A stretch of 64,000 bases of DNA from Condylostoma magnum (lineage: Eukaryota; Ciliophora; Heterotrichea; Heterotrichida; Condylostomatidae), in contig CAKKTI010000018.1 of assembly GCA_920105805.1 (NCBI GenBank), positions 47,810-111,809 of the forward strand. Reading direction: 5' to 3'. A program made the position numbers and the translations under genes. A model generated the notes under the pieces. The model made no database searches. It was not told the origin of the DNA and was given only the letters and a program-made list of their open reading frames with translations. This document shows positions 1 through 11,200 of this stretch, one piece after another (the first letter of the stretch is position 1; each line of letters opens with the position of its first letter).

Positions 1-1
1 T

Positions 2-421
2 TTGTGAAAATAGTTAAAACTTTAATACAGACAAAATTTTCAGGAGAATTAAAAGGTAAAGTAATTTTAAGTAAAAATATTACAAAATCAAATTTATGGC
101 AATAATTCGCTTAAAACATATAAGATTGCAGGGAAATATAAAAACTGTGTTTTCTAAGCTATAGGCCTAGATGTGACTGGGGAGCTAAACGAGGGAGTAA
201 GTTTGCTAAAAAACGAGCAAATTCTTTCAGTAATGCTTATTTCAGGAGTATTATAGAAAAAATTCCGTAATTTCCTGAAATATGAAAACAATATGCATAC
301 TTGATTTTTTATAGGAGTGATATAAAATTTCTTATAGATAACTTTAAAATTACATGCTGCTGATAGATAAATCACGATGAAACATGCTGGAACAAGTGGG
401 AGGAACTAAAACGGTGAATAA
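2..421 (+). CDS. C-terminal part of an unrecognised protein (5' truncated by window)
   Basis: Reading frame 2 gives a balanced, globular-looking sequence from the window edge to TAA 419-421 (end ...HAGTSGRNQNGE). Segments such as GLDVTGELNEG and LKLHAADRQITMKHAG look coding, whereas the other two frames are richer in Lys/Asn and Trp(TGA). It contains Gln and Trp written as TAA/TAG/TGA. No family was recognised. The stop was chosen because the next gene starts at 468. The N-terminus lies outside the window. The frame assignment rests only on composition. Confidence 0.45.
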
Positions 422-467
422 CTGAAGGTTTTTTATATGAAGCTTAAAACTGCTCAAATAGCTAAAA

Positions 468-1478
468 ATGGGCTGTGGAAAGTCTAAAAATCCAGAGGTA
501 GCTGAAGGGGCTGTGATAAGGCTAAAACCGCCTAGTTAGTAGTAATAATAAGTATTATAAAGAAGTTAGTAAGATGAAAAGGTGCATGAGTTCTAAGTGA
601 TTCCCCTTGTGGATAATAGCAAATAGGAGAAACTTGAGTTCATTGATATTCCTTATGATTAGTTGGAAGAAGCCGAGAATCCTTTAGATATACCGGAGAG
701 TATGCCTAATAGGATTATACAGTAGGAGGAAAACGCATAGAAAATGTTAGTTGATATTGACCAGGGAATCGTAGAACTGTTTAAAGTAGGTGAGAAAAAT
801 GTTTAGACTTTCGAGAATTAAATGATTCAGTAAGGAGCCAGGGTTGCTTTTTACAGTGACTCCGAACTAATAATAACAGGTGGAAAACAGAATAACAGAC
901 TAGTATTAATAATCAACACACTGACAGGCAATACTTCCAATATAGAAGAGCTCAATACAGGCCGAGAGTCCCACTCAATGGTAAATCACAATAAAGCAAT
1001 TTATGTAATAGGAGGCCAAGATGCAAATGAGCTAACCTCATGCGAAGTTTATCAGGACTAAAAGTGAAATCCAGCCCCAGATCTAAATAAAGCCAGATCC
1101 TATCACTCTTCCTTAAGCTTTTAAAACCAAATTTATACGGTAGGAGGCTTATCAGAGAAATCAATAGAAATATTTACCTAAAACACATGATAATTTGCAA
1201 ACATATCACTTCCCTAACCAATAAGCAGACTAGGACTAACTCCATTATCCTTTAACTCAATCTTAATAACAGGTGGAGAACAAGTAGGCCTTAACTACAA
1301 TATGAATTCTTGAAATTTTAACATCCAAAGACAAACCTTACGACCATGCACTAAACTTCCAGAAGTAGCTTGATTTTACTCTCCAGGAATTTAAATCAAC
1401 TAGAAATCTTTACTTTTCGGAGCGGATAGAGTCTATGAGTTTGACACTAATTTATCAAAATGGGAATGTTTAATATAA
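468..1478 (+). CDS. Kelch-repeat protein with N-terminal acylation motif
   Basis: The N-terminus MGCGKSK fits the N-myristoylation pattern (Gly2, Ser6) plus a palmitoylatable Cys3, so membrane attachment is likely. A charged, Gln-rich linker (about residues 10-115) follows. Then come about five kelch blades with the typical GG pair and aromatic residues (ITGGKQNN, VIGGQDAN, TVGGLSEK, ITGGEQVG) up to about residue 335, ending YEFDTNLSKWECLI. The stop was placed at TAA 1476-1478, three bases before an ATG in the same frame that begins a bromodomain. Because TAA can also be Gln, a kelch-bromodomain fusion ending at 2102 cannot be excluded. Partners are unknown; kelch propellers are protein-binding scaffolds. 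Confidence 0.65.
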
Positions 1479-1481
1479 AAA

Positions 1482-2102
1482 ATGTAGGAATCCACTTAAT
1501 CTGAGTTTGATAAGCACAAAGCTAAAAAGCTGTTATAATACCTGCAAGCCTAAAAGGAAGCAGATGAATTTTTATAACCGGTAGACTGGGAGGGATTAGG
1601 ATTAGATGACTACCTAGAAGTAATAAAAACCCCAATGGACTTATCTACAGTTGCTTAGAAGGTATAAAGCAACAAGTATTAGAGTTTTCAAGAACTAATA
1701 GACGACCTTAATTTAATATGAAGCAACTGCAAGGAATACAACTCAGGATAAGTCAAATTCATAGAGCTAGCCAAAACAATGGAGAACAAAACAAACCATT
1801 TCCTTAGAAAACTTCAAATACAGGACAATGACTCAGGCAATTCCACCCACTAGCACTCTTAAAAGGTCAGCTATAAGGAGAAATGACACTTCACAGATCA
1901 AATCCGCCATGTAACCCATGACACCCTCCTTAACATGATTGAGAAGGTAAAATAAAGTCAACCAAACATACTCATCAACGAGGACAACGACAGGGTTTCT
2001 ATACTTTTGGACAAAATCAACCGATCTACCTTTCAACTGTTGTAGGAGTGTATAACCGAGGAACAAGTCAACTCTTTACCAATAAAACGTAATAGGTCTT
2101 AA
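1482..2102 (+). CDS. BET-type protein: single bromodomain plus NET-like domain
   Basis: About 206 residues. A bromodomain occupies roughly residues 12-115: PVDWEGLGLDDYLEVIKTPM, then DLSTVAQKV and a helix with NLIWSNCKEYN, containing the acetyl-lysine-binding Asn. In this helix Trp is coded by TGA. A short region resembling the BET extraterminal (NET) domain follows (about 150-195: LLNMIEKVKQ, then DKINRSTFQLLQECI), and the protein ends IKRNRS at TAA 2100-2102. BET proteins read acetylated histones and recruit transcription regulators. Only one bromodomain is present, so this is a minimal form. It lies in frame with the upstream kelch gene. The A-rich context before ATG 1482 resembles other starts in the window, which favours a separate gene. 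Confidence 0.7.
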
Positions 2103-2104
2103 TA

Positions 2105-2455
2105 CTAATGTCTTTTCGGGTAAATAACAGCTTGGCATTATGGGCACTTGTGCATTACGTTTTTAAACTCGTCCATAAGACAAGGCGCTATACATACACA
2201 TGTGCATGGGCACAGAATGGCACCGCATATCATTGTTAAATAGCCAACTGTTGATTATTTGCCTTCAGTCATTGTTGTAACTTGTCCACTGTTACAACTT
2301 GTACAGTTTGCCAGCGTCGGTTTTAAGGAACTGCATCTGGGAATGGAGCTAGGTCCAAAGAGGTGGCGGCATTAGGGACATTCTTTTAGTTAGGCGTGAG
2401 AACTGTTGTCCTAGTTCATACCTTGTTGATAGCCTGCGGGAGGGTAAGCTGCCAT
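2105..2455 (-). CDS. LITAF-domain (CDIP1/LITAF-like) membrane zinc protein
   Basis: About 116 residues. A Pro/Gln-rich start (MAAYPPAGYQQG) is followed by the LITAF signature: a first Cys pair (CTSC), a Cys-rich hydrophobic stretch of about 23 residues (MICGAILCPCTCVCIAPC) and a closing pair (HKCPQC). In this family the two halves fold into one zinc site, with the hydrophobic part inserted in the cytosolic leaflet of endosomal or lysosomal membranes. An extra CPQC lies near residue 27. Its stop TAG (2105-2107) sits two bases beyond the TAA that ends the opposing bromodomain gene. A second LITAF gene is at 9753. Confidence 0.85.
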
Positions 2456-2690
2456 GTTTTTAATTTTAAGTTATGTAGAAGTGCGTTTAAGCTGGGTAGC
2501 TTTATGTATAGAAGGGTTTGTATTGGAGGGGTTGTTAAGGGATTTAAAATAATTACAAAGAGTAGTTATTGAGGGGTGACTATTATATTTTATAGTGTGC
2601 TGTATAAGGTGAATTATAGGAATATCATCAATCCTGTTGGCACTTAATCATAAAGATATATCTTTTAATAACACATAATTTAAATTAAAT

Positions 2691-3542
2691 ATGATAAAAA
2701 GACTTCTTTGCCTTCCCTACTACATAATCATTTTAATTCTAAGTTTACGTTTAGGAATAAAGTACTAAAGAAACAAAGGCTAAAAAAGTATAAAAGAAAT
2801 CTTTAGATATGTTTTAACACCTATCAATTGCTTAATGTTAAACAAATTCTTCGGATTTAGCCAAGAATTCTCTCTTGTATCATCACTCATAGTATAATTA
2901 ACACATTTATTAGGAGAGACTTTCCAGGTGATTGGTCTGACAGGAGGAATATCCTGTGGTAAGTCTCAAGTGATAAAGATTTTAAAGGAAAACTACAATG
3001 ATTCAATAGCAATAGTAGACTGTGACTTAATAGCAAGAGAGGTTGTTTTACCAGGGAGTTAAGGACTACAGTAACTGGTTTAAAGATTTGGATAAGAGAT
3101 ACTACTGGATGATGGAAATTTAAATAGAGATAAGCTAGGCTAGATTGTATTTAATGACCCTGAATAAAGAAAAGCCTTAGAGAGGATTTTAAATCCGAAA
3201 ATAATGCTGAAAATATTCAAGTAAATATTCCAATACAAGGTTTAAGGATACTAAAACGTAATCCTTGACTCTCCTACGCTATTTGAAACGTCATTTTTTG
3301 TATAATTTTGCTATCCTATAATAACTATACATATCTCTGATAAATAAACCTGGGTTTAGAGACTCATGCTACGTGATAAAATATCAGAATCATATGCACT
3401 AGCAAAAATCAACTCATAAATGCCAATTTAAACTAAGATTGCTTAAAGCGACATAGTCATAGACAACTCATACAGCCTAAAACAACTGGAAAACCAAGTT
3501 TTGCAAAATTTCAGCTCAATTTTCACCCAGCCAAAGCTTTAG
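2691..3542 (+). CDS. Dephospho-CoA kinase with N-terminal membrane segment
   Basis: Catalyses the last step of CoA synthesis, ATP-dependent phosphorylation of the 3'-OH of dephospho-CoA. The P-loop VIGLTGGISCGKS lies near residue 84, followed by DCDLIAREVV, DSPTLFET, the Lid-like RLMLRDKISE and INSQMPIQTK with VIDNSYSL, all in family order. The first 70 residues are not part of the kinase fold. They contain a strongly hydrophobic helix (LPYYIIILILSL) followed by a basic patch, so this looks like a membrane-tethered or organelle-targeted form. The frame is unbroken from ATG 2691. Stop TAG 3540-3542 was preferred because the next ATG is at 3578. Confidence 0.85.
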
Positions 3543-3577
3543 ATAACATTTCCCCTAATTCTCAATAGTATTATAAA

Positions 3578-4024
3578 ATGTTAACCAGTGTATTCAGATC
3601 AGCTGTACTAACAATTAAGCCAGTGAGAGTGTTTTCAGGCATAAAGATAGACTCAGAGGACACTCACCCAGATTTTCGTACAACTAGTAACATCGAAGCT
3701 GGTAGTGCTCGTGATTTCATTGAGAAAGTAATAAATCAAAACAAAGTAGTACTATTCATGAAGGGAACTCCAGCCTAACCTCAATGCGGATTTTCTAACT
3801 ATGTGGTATAAGCCTTAAACTTCTACAAAATAAATAATTACTACAGTGTAAACGTACTGGAGGATAATGAAGTAAGGGAAGATATAAAAACTTATTCAGA
3901 TTGGCCCACAATTCCGCAGCTTTATGTCAATTAGGAATTTGTAGGGGGAAGTGATATTCTTGCGGAAATGCATAAATCTGGAAGTTTAGAAGAGTTTTTC
4001 AAGAAAGAAGGAGTTATAGAATAG
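3578..4024 (+). CDS. GLRX5: Mitochondrial monothiol glutaredoxin (GLRX5-like)
   Basis: About 148 residues. An Arg/Ser-rich amphipathic start ([20 protein letters not shown]) suggests mitochondrial import. The CGFS active site is preceded by [14 protein letters not shown] and followed by the glutathione-binding WPTIPQLYV and GGSDIL motifs. This class carries a bridging [2Fe-2S] cluster with glutathione and passes clusters from the ISCU scaffold to acceptors. In-frame TAA (Gln) just before PQCGFS breaks the conventional ORF. The end is set at TAG 4022-4024; TAA 4031-4033 is possible. Confidence 0.93.
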
Positions 4025-4037
4025 GTATTTTAATAAA

Positions 4038-4547
4038 ATGCATTAAAGAGATGACTAGCATAGGCTACTCACAAGCTTAGCTGAGAAAATTTTAGGGACT
4101 AAGTTGAAAGCTAATAGTTAGTATATCATGAGTCCTCATAGGAGAGGTGGTTATTATACTAAATAAAGGGCATAGAGATAAAACACTAATAATTTGCAGC
4201 GTTAATTGGAGAGATATAATTTGATTAAAAAGGAAGAAGCTAAGCTTGAGGACGAAATGAGGAAGGGAAGTATTAGTAGTACTCCTGTGATTGCTATGAA
4301 GAATGGATTGTGCTTTGTTGGATAGTTTTATGATCCTAAGGATGTGTATTAAAAGGGTAGCTTATATCAATCTTTAAGGCATTAACAGTAATTAGGACAA
4401 TCTCAATCAAAGACAACTAAGTAGTCTATCAACAAATATGCTGTTTTCAAGCCGTAAATACGATCTAAATCAGTAACTCCCGTATAATTTAGATTCAAAG
4501 ACATACAAACTTCACCCATTCATAAACCAAGAGGAAAATTTAATTAA
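4038..4547 (+). CDS. Unrecognised basic Gln/Lys-rich protein
   Basis: About 169 residues. The N-terminal third is rich in Arg/Gln (SPHRRGGYYTK, RAQRQNTNN) and leads into a charged helix (LERYNLIKKEEAKLEDEMRK). A short ordered piece (STPVIAMKNGLCFVGQFYDP) and a basic tail with Ser/Thr-Pro sites (VTPV, TSPIHKPRGKFN) follow. No family was recognised; the composition suits a cytoskeleton-associated or nucleic-acid-binding protein. It starts 13 bases after the glutaredoxin stop and ends about 11 bases before the next ATG. The stop could instead be TGA 4560-4562, which would overlap the next start. Confidence 0.6.
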
Positions 4548-4558
4548 TTTGTAATAAA

Positions 4559-6076
4559 ATGAAAATATAACGTGGAATAAAGCAAGAAGGATTAAATTTT
4601 ATCAAAAGCGAACGAAGAGGTGATTTACTTAAAAAGCTAAGAAAAATAAAACCAAGATCAGAATCAGTTGACTAAAATAGATTAAAACGTACTTTTATAA
4701 GAGATATTTCACATATTAAAGACAAACTGCCTAAATTATTAAATTTTAAGGGTCTTAATAATGAGTAGAAGCCTAGTTTTATTTTACCAACATCTATTGA
4801 GGCATTGTAGGGCATAATCAACAGGGATACTAATCTAAAGATAAAGCCTAGTAGTAATTTTTGCATAAAAGACAGATGCCTGGAGAAAGTGCTAGATGGG
4901 TCAGTAAATTTCTTGCATAAAGGGTAAACTAAATCTAGTACATTGACTAAAGTACTGGAATATGAGCCCAATGCTAATTTCATTGCGTATCCAACTGGAA
5001 GAGTTGAAGCTTAGAATCTAAAAGCTTGGCTAACATATATGACCTAATAATACTAAGACGAACAGTCACTCATGGCTATATACCAAACAGCTATGCAAGA
5101 AGTTATTAGATAAGTATATGTTTAAGAGTAAAATAGAGGATAAGTTTTGTTGTAATGCTTTAAAGGTCTATGCAGCTTATAGGCCTAGGCGTTTTAGAAT
5201 GAATTGATTGAATAAAAATAACACTTTTAAGAAATACAGCGTAAAAAGACAAATTATGACTTTGATTAAAGCTAATCTACATAAAAACACATGCAAAAGA
5301 TAGTTGAGCTAGGAGATTGGATTGTAAAGCTTAAATAGCAAGAAAAACAACATTTAAGTGAAATAAGAAGTTTAAGATTATCCATAGAATATTAAAAGCT
5401 CTAAAATAGTTAAAAAAATAAACATAAAGTTAATGAGGACCCATACATTTGTGCTGTATGTGAATAAAAGGGAGAAAATTTAAAATCTTCTGAAACTTTT
5501 GAGGAAAATGATTAAAGTAATTTGATTGTCCAAAACTAAGAATATGTATATTTAAGTAAGCCATAAATTAAAGTATAGCATAAACATTCTTCGTCATAGA
5601 AGTTGAGTTAATCCGATATTTCTGCATAATATTAGTAGCCAAATAATAATTCAAGTGTACCAGTTACACCGAAGTAGGAAAAAGAAAAATTACCTCATTA
5701 AAAATTAGAGGAAAAATCATGGAAAAAAGGATTTAGAAAAGGATATGAATTAGGATTTGATGAGGGAATTGAAGTACAAAAGATAGAACAAAAGTAATTA
5801 AAAGCTTAAAGAAATATGAGGCGAGCTTAAAGCTTAATTAAAACTTAGAAATTAACAGTAGGCAAATCTGCCATTGATGAAATATAGAACAATAAATTCA
5901 GAGGAAAGTAGAAAAGGTGGAAGACTGTAAATTACAAAAAGATAGCAAAATCTAAGCTTAAAGAAGAATTAGAGAAAGTAGTTGAGTTTAGATAACTGAG
6001 ATTTGATTATGGAATTAAGATACAAAGTATATTCTCAGAATAATGCATTTCATATATCCCTAAATAACTGAAATAA
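4559..6076 (+). CDS. Coiled-coil protein with axonemal-dynein-light-chain-like region
   Basis: About 505 residues. Residues about 110-240 (FIAYPTGRVEAQNLKAWLTY, then YQTAMQEVIRQVYVQEQNRG) recall the DNALI1/AXDND1 domain: a charged region, then a helix ending in R.V..QC..RG, then a long coiled coil. The remainder is Lys/Glu/Gln-rich coiled coil with a low-complexity middle. A late motif (WKKGFRKGYELGFDEGIEVQ) looks like a heptad-like glycine repeat. The likely role is in a motile cilium, possibly inner dynein arms. The assignment comes from remembered family patterns only and is tentative. Stop TAA 6074-6076 lies four bases before the next ATG. Confidence 0.55.
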
Positions 6077-6080
6077 TAAA

Positions 6081-7565
6081 ATGGCTAATATACATAACAA
6101 ACCATCAATATAAGACATAATTAAAATATTAGACACTACACCTGACAATCGCTCAGTTCAAGGTGTGCTAACATTGATGGAATATACCAAAAATGCTAAA
6201 TTTTTCAAAGAACTTACGGAAAAATAACAATCATCGAACACTCATCAAGCTTGTTGTAAACATATGTTCCATGAATTCTGCAGTGGGGAAGAGTATTTAT
6301 TTAGATTTGGTGATATTGGCACTAAGTTCTATATAGTAATTTAAGGTAAGGTAGGTGTCTAAATTCCTATATTAGACGAGGAATCAGGGGAAACAAACTT
6401 CGTGGAAGTAATATAACTACCAGAAGGAGCAGCATTTGGTGAATTAGCATTAGAAAACGATGCCCCAAGAGCAGCATCTATCCAATGTAAAGAAGACACT
6501 CACTTTGCAGTGCTTGACAAATCTGACTATAATAGAATTCTATAGTAAATTGTTAAAGCTTAAAGAATGGAAATTGTTAACTTTTTCTAGAGTTTGCCGG
6601 TGTTTCAATAATGAACTAAGAGTTCCCTGACTTCACTTACCTTTTACTTTGAGAAAAGAAAGTATAATAAGAACCAAATAGTTTATAAGGAAGGAACTTA
6701 AGCCTCACATGTCTTTTTAATCAGACACGGTGAGTTTAAATTTACTAAAAAGATAGCAACTGGTAAGCTTGAAAAGCACAGGAATAGTTTACAGCCTGTA
6801 AAATCATTTTTTAAAGCTAATTTGGTAACGTTAGGGTAAAATGAGATGTTTGGAGAAGATGATATTTTGAATAATAGTGCTAGAAGCTGTACTTGCACCT
6901 GTATTTCTGATTCTTCGTTAGTATACAGTCTGTCTAAGAATGACTTTTTAAGAAGGATAAGAAGCAATGAATCATGGTTGTATATAAATAACAGGTTTAA
7001 TTTTAAACAGAAAATAATGAACGAGAGAATCTAATATGCATAGCATCTAGAGGAGCAGAAGTAAGGGAAAACTCCTTAGAAAAATTAAGGGAAAAATTAG
7101 CTTATTAGAATTGAGAAAAGAGCAATTAATCATTAAGAGATTTAAAGACTTACTAATTATAGTAGGTTAAGTGATCTTAATGATAATAAAGCATTAATTG
7201 TACGAGTTTAGAACTAAATTGAGAAATTTTAAAGCAATTCTCCTAATAGATTATCAAATGATAAAAAAGGATAAAAGAGTGTAAGGTCAGTTTCTCCGTA
7301 TATAAGAAGTAGGGTCATTAAGGGGAATCTTTTAAGTAATCAGAATTCAACTAATCACAAAAGCTAAGTTATAAAATAACCTATGCTGAACTTCAGGGGC
7401 TTTAACAATGGTGATGAATCAAAGTTTAAATCATTATCGGTATTTTCTATAAATTCATATGGAATATATCAGTCACTGAAAGAAGCAAATATTTTACCTG
7501 ATATCAATAAAAGAATTATCTCCTAAACATATCCAAGAAACTTGGTTAGGAGCAGAAGATTTTGA
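6081..7565 (+). CDS. Protein with two cyclic-nucleotide-binding (CNB) domains
   Basis: About 494 residues. The first CNB domain (about 60-190) is clear: [20 protein letters not shown], then the phosphate-binding cassette [15 protein letters not shown], which keeps the Glu and Arg that grip cAMP/cGMP. A second, degraded CNB domain follows (about 210-320: [28 protein letters not shown]). The C-terminal 170 residues are Ser/Asn/Lys-rich and disordered. There are no kinase, channel or GEF domains. It therefore resembles the stand-alone CNB proteins common in ciliates rather than a PKA regulatory subunit, as no inhibitor RRxS site was seen. The end was placed at TGA 7563-7565; TAA 7629-7631 is an alternative. 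Confidence 0.8.
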
Positions 7566-7687
7566 GACAATTTTTCTAATATCATATTTGTTAAACAGTT
7601 TCTATATTTTAATGTATTAAGATATAATTAAATTCAATATTATCAATTAGGTTTGCATCTTGAAGTAAATATAATAAAAATGATTAC

Positions 7688-9568
7688 CTAAACTATCTTT
7701 GTTAACCTTATTGTATTATCTTCGCCTCCAGTAACAACAAATTCATTCATTGGGGAAATACACAATGAATTTATACCATTAAGATGATTACCAATTGCTC
7801 TTTATACAGATTCATTTTCTATACTTCATAATCTAATAAAAGAGTCTTTTCCAACTGATATTACAAACTTATCATCATTAGAAATACAAACAGAAGTGAC
7901 ACTAGATTAATGACTTCCTAAAACTTTAGGATTTTAATCATAATTCAAATCCCATAATCTTACAGTACTATCATTACTTCCTGATACTACAAAATTATTG
8001 CTTTTCGAAATACAAACTGAAGTAACAGCAGCTGAATGCCTTCCTATTACTCTTATTTTTCTTTATCATGCCAAATCTCATAATTAAATGCTTTTATCTC
8101 TTCCTCCTGATACAACTAGTTGATCATCATTAGATATACAAATTGAATTTACATCAGCTTAATGCCTTCCAATCAGTTTTCTTTCGTATTAGCCTCTGAT
8201 GTCCCATTGCATTATATAACCATCTTTATCTGCGGAAATCACAAATTGATTACTATTTGAAATACAGATTTAATTCACAAAACTGTTAAGCTATCCAATT
8301 ATTCTTGATTTAGTTGGATCTTATAAGTCTCAGATTCTAATAGTTTTATCTTTGCTGCCAGTTACTATACATTTTTCGTCATTTGAAATTTAGATTGTCA
8401 TTACAGAAGAGTTATGATTTCCTATTACTTCTGGAGAGTCTAAATTCATTGTATTATACAATTTTACATATTGATTAAAATCACCTGATGCAATAAATTC
8501 TCCACTTTTTGATATGCAAACTACAGGCACCTAAGTAGATCCATCTTAAATAATTCGTTAATTGTAACTTTTGAATATTTATAAGCTAATTAAATTACTA
8601 AACATAATTTACTTCATTTAGTATATTTGATTGATAAAATCATTTTTTAAATCCTACAAATTGTTCTTTGTTTATACTATCTACTATTAAATACCTACAT
8701 TTTATCTTGAACCAATCAATGATTCTATCTTAGCATTCTATTCTTTACTTTACTTCTTAATTATTTCAATTTAATCTACTAAAGCTTGAATTTTTTCCTA
8801 GGCTTCTTCTTTATACAGATATTGAATCATTTCCTTTTATTACTTTTCATCTTTTAATTATTATATTTAAGATTATAGCTGCAATTTTTCCTATTCACAT
8901 TAGCTTTAAATTTTCTAATTCTCTCGATTCTTTTATTATACTTAATGTTGCATTTCATGTATTTAATCCTTTTAATTCTTTATCTACTGCTCGTATTCAT
9001 CTTTGTTTACCACATAATGTGTAAATAAATACGATATTAGTTCCTTAGCTTTATTTATCCCAGCTTCCTTATCATTTTGCAACTGTATATCTAAATACTC
9101 TAAAGCAGCTTATAATTATTTCTCTAGCTGCCATCCCTGAATATGAGGCATTATAGCGTCCCAACTGTTACCGTACTAATCTAAATGATACTCAGCGTTA
9201 ACTTTTCTTACACGTCTGGCTTATTGAGTAGATGATCTTGGTAAAATCTTTAAATATTCAATAAATTCAGGCTGTCTTCCATATCTTTATTCCAGGCCAG
9301 AGACAAACCGTTTTAAAGTTTTATAATTCTCAAATGGTATAAGCCTGTAAATTATTGTCAGCTTTTTAAGGACTGTCAAAGGATCTTCTTGCTAAATATT
9401 CTCAATAAGTTAATTGAAATGAAAATCGGTAAAACAAAAGCTTTGAAGTTAGTCTATTATCCATTCTTCACCAGGCCAATAAGGGTGAATTTCAAATAGC
9501 CTGATGATATTTTCGATGTCTTACCCAATTACTAGATTGTTAAACACGGAATGGTCAAAACTCTCCAT
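7688..9568 (-). CDS. Coiled-coil plus WD40 beta-propeller protein
   Basis: About 626 residues. A helical N-terminal region (about 1-190) is followed by a Gln-rich coiled coil (190-300), then about seven WD40 repeats to the C-terminus. Repeats are spaced by about 43 residues and end in forms such as DKTIRIWDL, DKSIQLWDL, DSTVRLWDL and DSFIRLWSI. In several blades the diagnostic Trp is TGA, which is direct evidence that TGA encodes Trp here. The final blade ends NTIRLTKIV at TAG 7688-7690. No partner can be inferred. The first ATG of the clear frame is at 9568; the 184 bp up to the divergent LITAF gene could hold a longer N-terminus. Confidence 0.85.
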
Positions 9569-9752
9569 TTCTATATTTGACTAATTAAAATGACCGAGTA
9601 TTTAAGCTTGTAAGAATTATAAATGGTAGAGCTTTTGTTTATGAATAGCTCAAACAGTAAAGGACACTTGCTTAAAGGTTATACTGTATTGAGATCTTTT
9701 GTTCTCTATACAAGCAATACAGCTTATATCCAATCTACTAAACTAATTTAAA

Positions 9753-10097
9753 ATGGAAACAAAATTCAAGAAACAAGTAGCATAGTGTCCTTAATGCTTC
9801 CACAAATTTATCCACTAAGAAATGAATCCAAAATCTCCAATGATGCCAAGCAGATACCCAATACAACTTACTTGCTACAATTGCCATTAAACAGTGCATA
9901 CACAAGTATAGAAAACGATAAGTCTCAGCGGCTGAGTTCTATGTGGAGTTTTTTCCTTGATGCCTGCTTGCTGACTCGGGTGCTCATGTGTGCCCCTTTG
10001 CCTCGACGAGATGCAGTATATAAAACATTCCTGCCCATACTGTGAATAAGTCTTTTGGGACAATCAACCTCCATCCATGAAGTACGGCTGTTGTTGA
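9753..10097 (+). CDS. LITAF-domain protein, second copy
   Basis: About 114 residues. It has CPQCFHKF near the start, the first LITAF pair CYNC, a hydrophobic Cys/Trp-rich insert (about 58-80, with MPACWLGCSCVPLC) and the closing pair HSCPYC. Three Trp codons are TGA. The layout matches the gene at 2105, but sequence identity outside the Cys framework is low, so the pair is an old duplication rather than a recent one. The predicted location is the cytosolic face of endosomal or lysosomal membrane. It ends at TGA 10095-10097, nine bases from the stop of the opposing tetraspanin gene. Confidence 0.85.
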
Positions 10098-10106
10098 ATA
10101 ATTTTA

Positions 10107-11150
10107 CTAATTAGATATAAAAAACACTGATTCCTGACGCTTCTGTAGCTCGTATATTCTCAAAAACGCTCCGGTTACTGCCATAACAAAAAAGCAGAAT
10201 GTCACAACTCCAAATAATCCCGCAAACTTTAAATTCATTTCTACTTGTTGCCCAAATTCACGCTCTGGGACATCTACTCCCATACTCAGTAGCTCTTTTC
10301 TTACTTATCCCCAGTCTTCCTTTAAATAAGTTGTCACTTGCTTTGAAAATTTAATGTAGCCAATGCCGCCGGCTAGTATGAGCAAAGATGCTATGATTAG
10401 AATTACAGTGAATACTAGAATCATTGTTTTACGGGAGTTTAAAGCAGCGTAGTACCCGAATATTCCTAGTAAGATGAGTATGCATCCAATTGCGGAGAAT
10501 ATGAAATTAGTTCATACTGGAAGGGAGGTGTAACTAGAATGTCTATAGCTGTATATAGAGACTATAACAAGTGCACTGCCCAGTACTGATAATATAATAT
10601 TAGACATAGTAAACAAGGACTATTTCATTCTATTGGGTATAATAGTAGCAGCTGATACTAATCCTACTATCAGAAGTAAGTCTACAGTAAGAGAAAAAGC
10701 AGCTAATGACTGAATCTCGCTTTCAACATGTGTTTTAAAGCCTTCTAAATCATAATTCTCTACTTTATCTTACAAATCATCCCAGTTTCTATCTATTCAG
10801 TCCTATAGTTAATCTGTTAAAAGGTAAACTCCAATTGTAAAAATTGACAGAAATATAATAAGAATTGTTCCAGCGTAGAAATAAAACAAAATAGCTGTGT
10901 CACTTTTAAGTATAATTGATGTAATTCCTATTAGTGATAATAAGCAAACCATTGCTCCCATACAAATCAAGGCCTTATCAGCAATTAAAATTTCTACTTC
11001 AAACCGAGTTGCTTAATACCCTAGAAAAATGATCAAAGGCCCTAGCACTGCAGCTGCTGAGTTAGACAATCCGATCATTCAAAACGTAAAATTAGGTTAC
11101 TAGCGTTTTACTATGAAGTTATCCTGTCTTAATTCCATTTTATTATGCAT
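10107..11150 (-). CDS. Double tetraspanin-like protein, eight membrane helices
   Basis: About 347 residues. Two similar halves each hold four hydrophobic helices in the tetraspanin order: two close helices, a third, a longer hydrophilic loop, then a fourth. Half 1 has helices near residues 23-45, 57-78, 85-110 and 151-172. Half 2 has them near 183-205, 216-240, 246-270 and 315-338. The large loops (about 110-150 and 270-310) are acidic and Trp-containing but lack the CCG motif of animal tetraspanins. Length and symmetry point to an internal duplication or fusion. The frame is unbroken from ATG 11150, with Met at 11138 as an alternative. The end is TAG 10107-10109. Confidence 0.7.
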
Positions 11151-11200
11151 TACAATTAAACGCTGCTTAATAATAAAATTGTTAAGACTAAGTTGTTATA

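Noticed and set aside
2110-2470. GC-richer patch considered as a structured RNA gene
   Set aside because: The minus strand codes a complete LITAF protein, which explains the base composition.
4672-4983. 103-residue minus ORF
   Set aside because: Antisense to the dynein-light-chain-like coiled-coil gene; no domain, and Leu/Phe-rich as expected for a shadow.
9569-9752. N-terminal extension of the WD40 gene (minus frame reads LYHLQFLQAQILGHF)
   Set aside because: No in-frame ATG upstream of 9568. The region is also the only space for two divergent promoters, so it is left unannotated.
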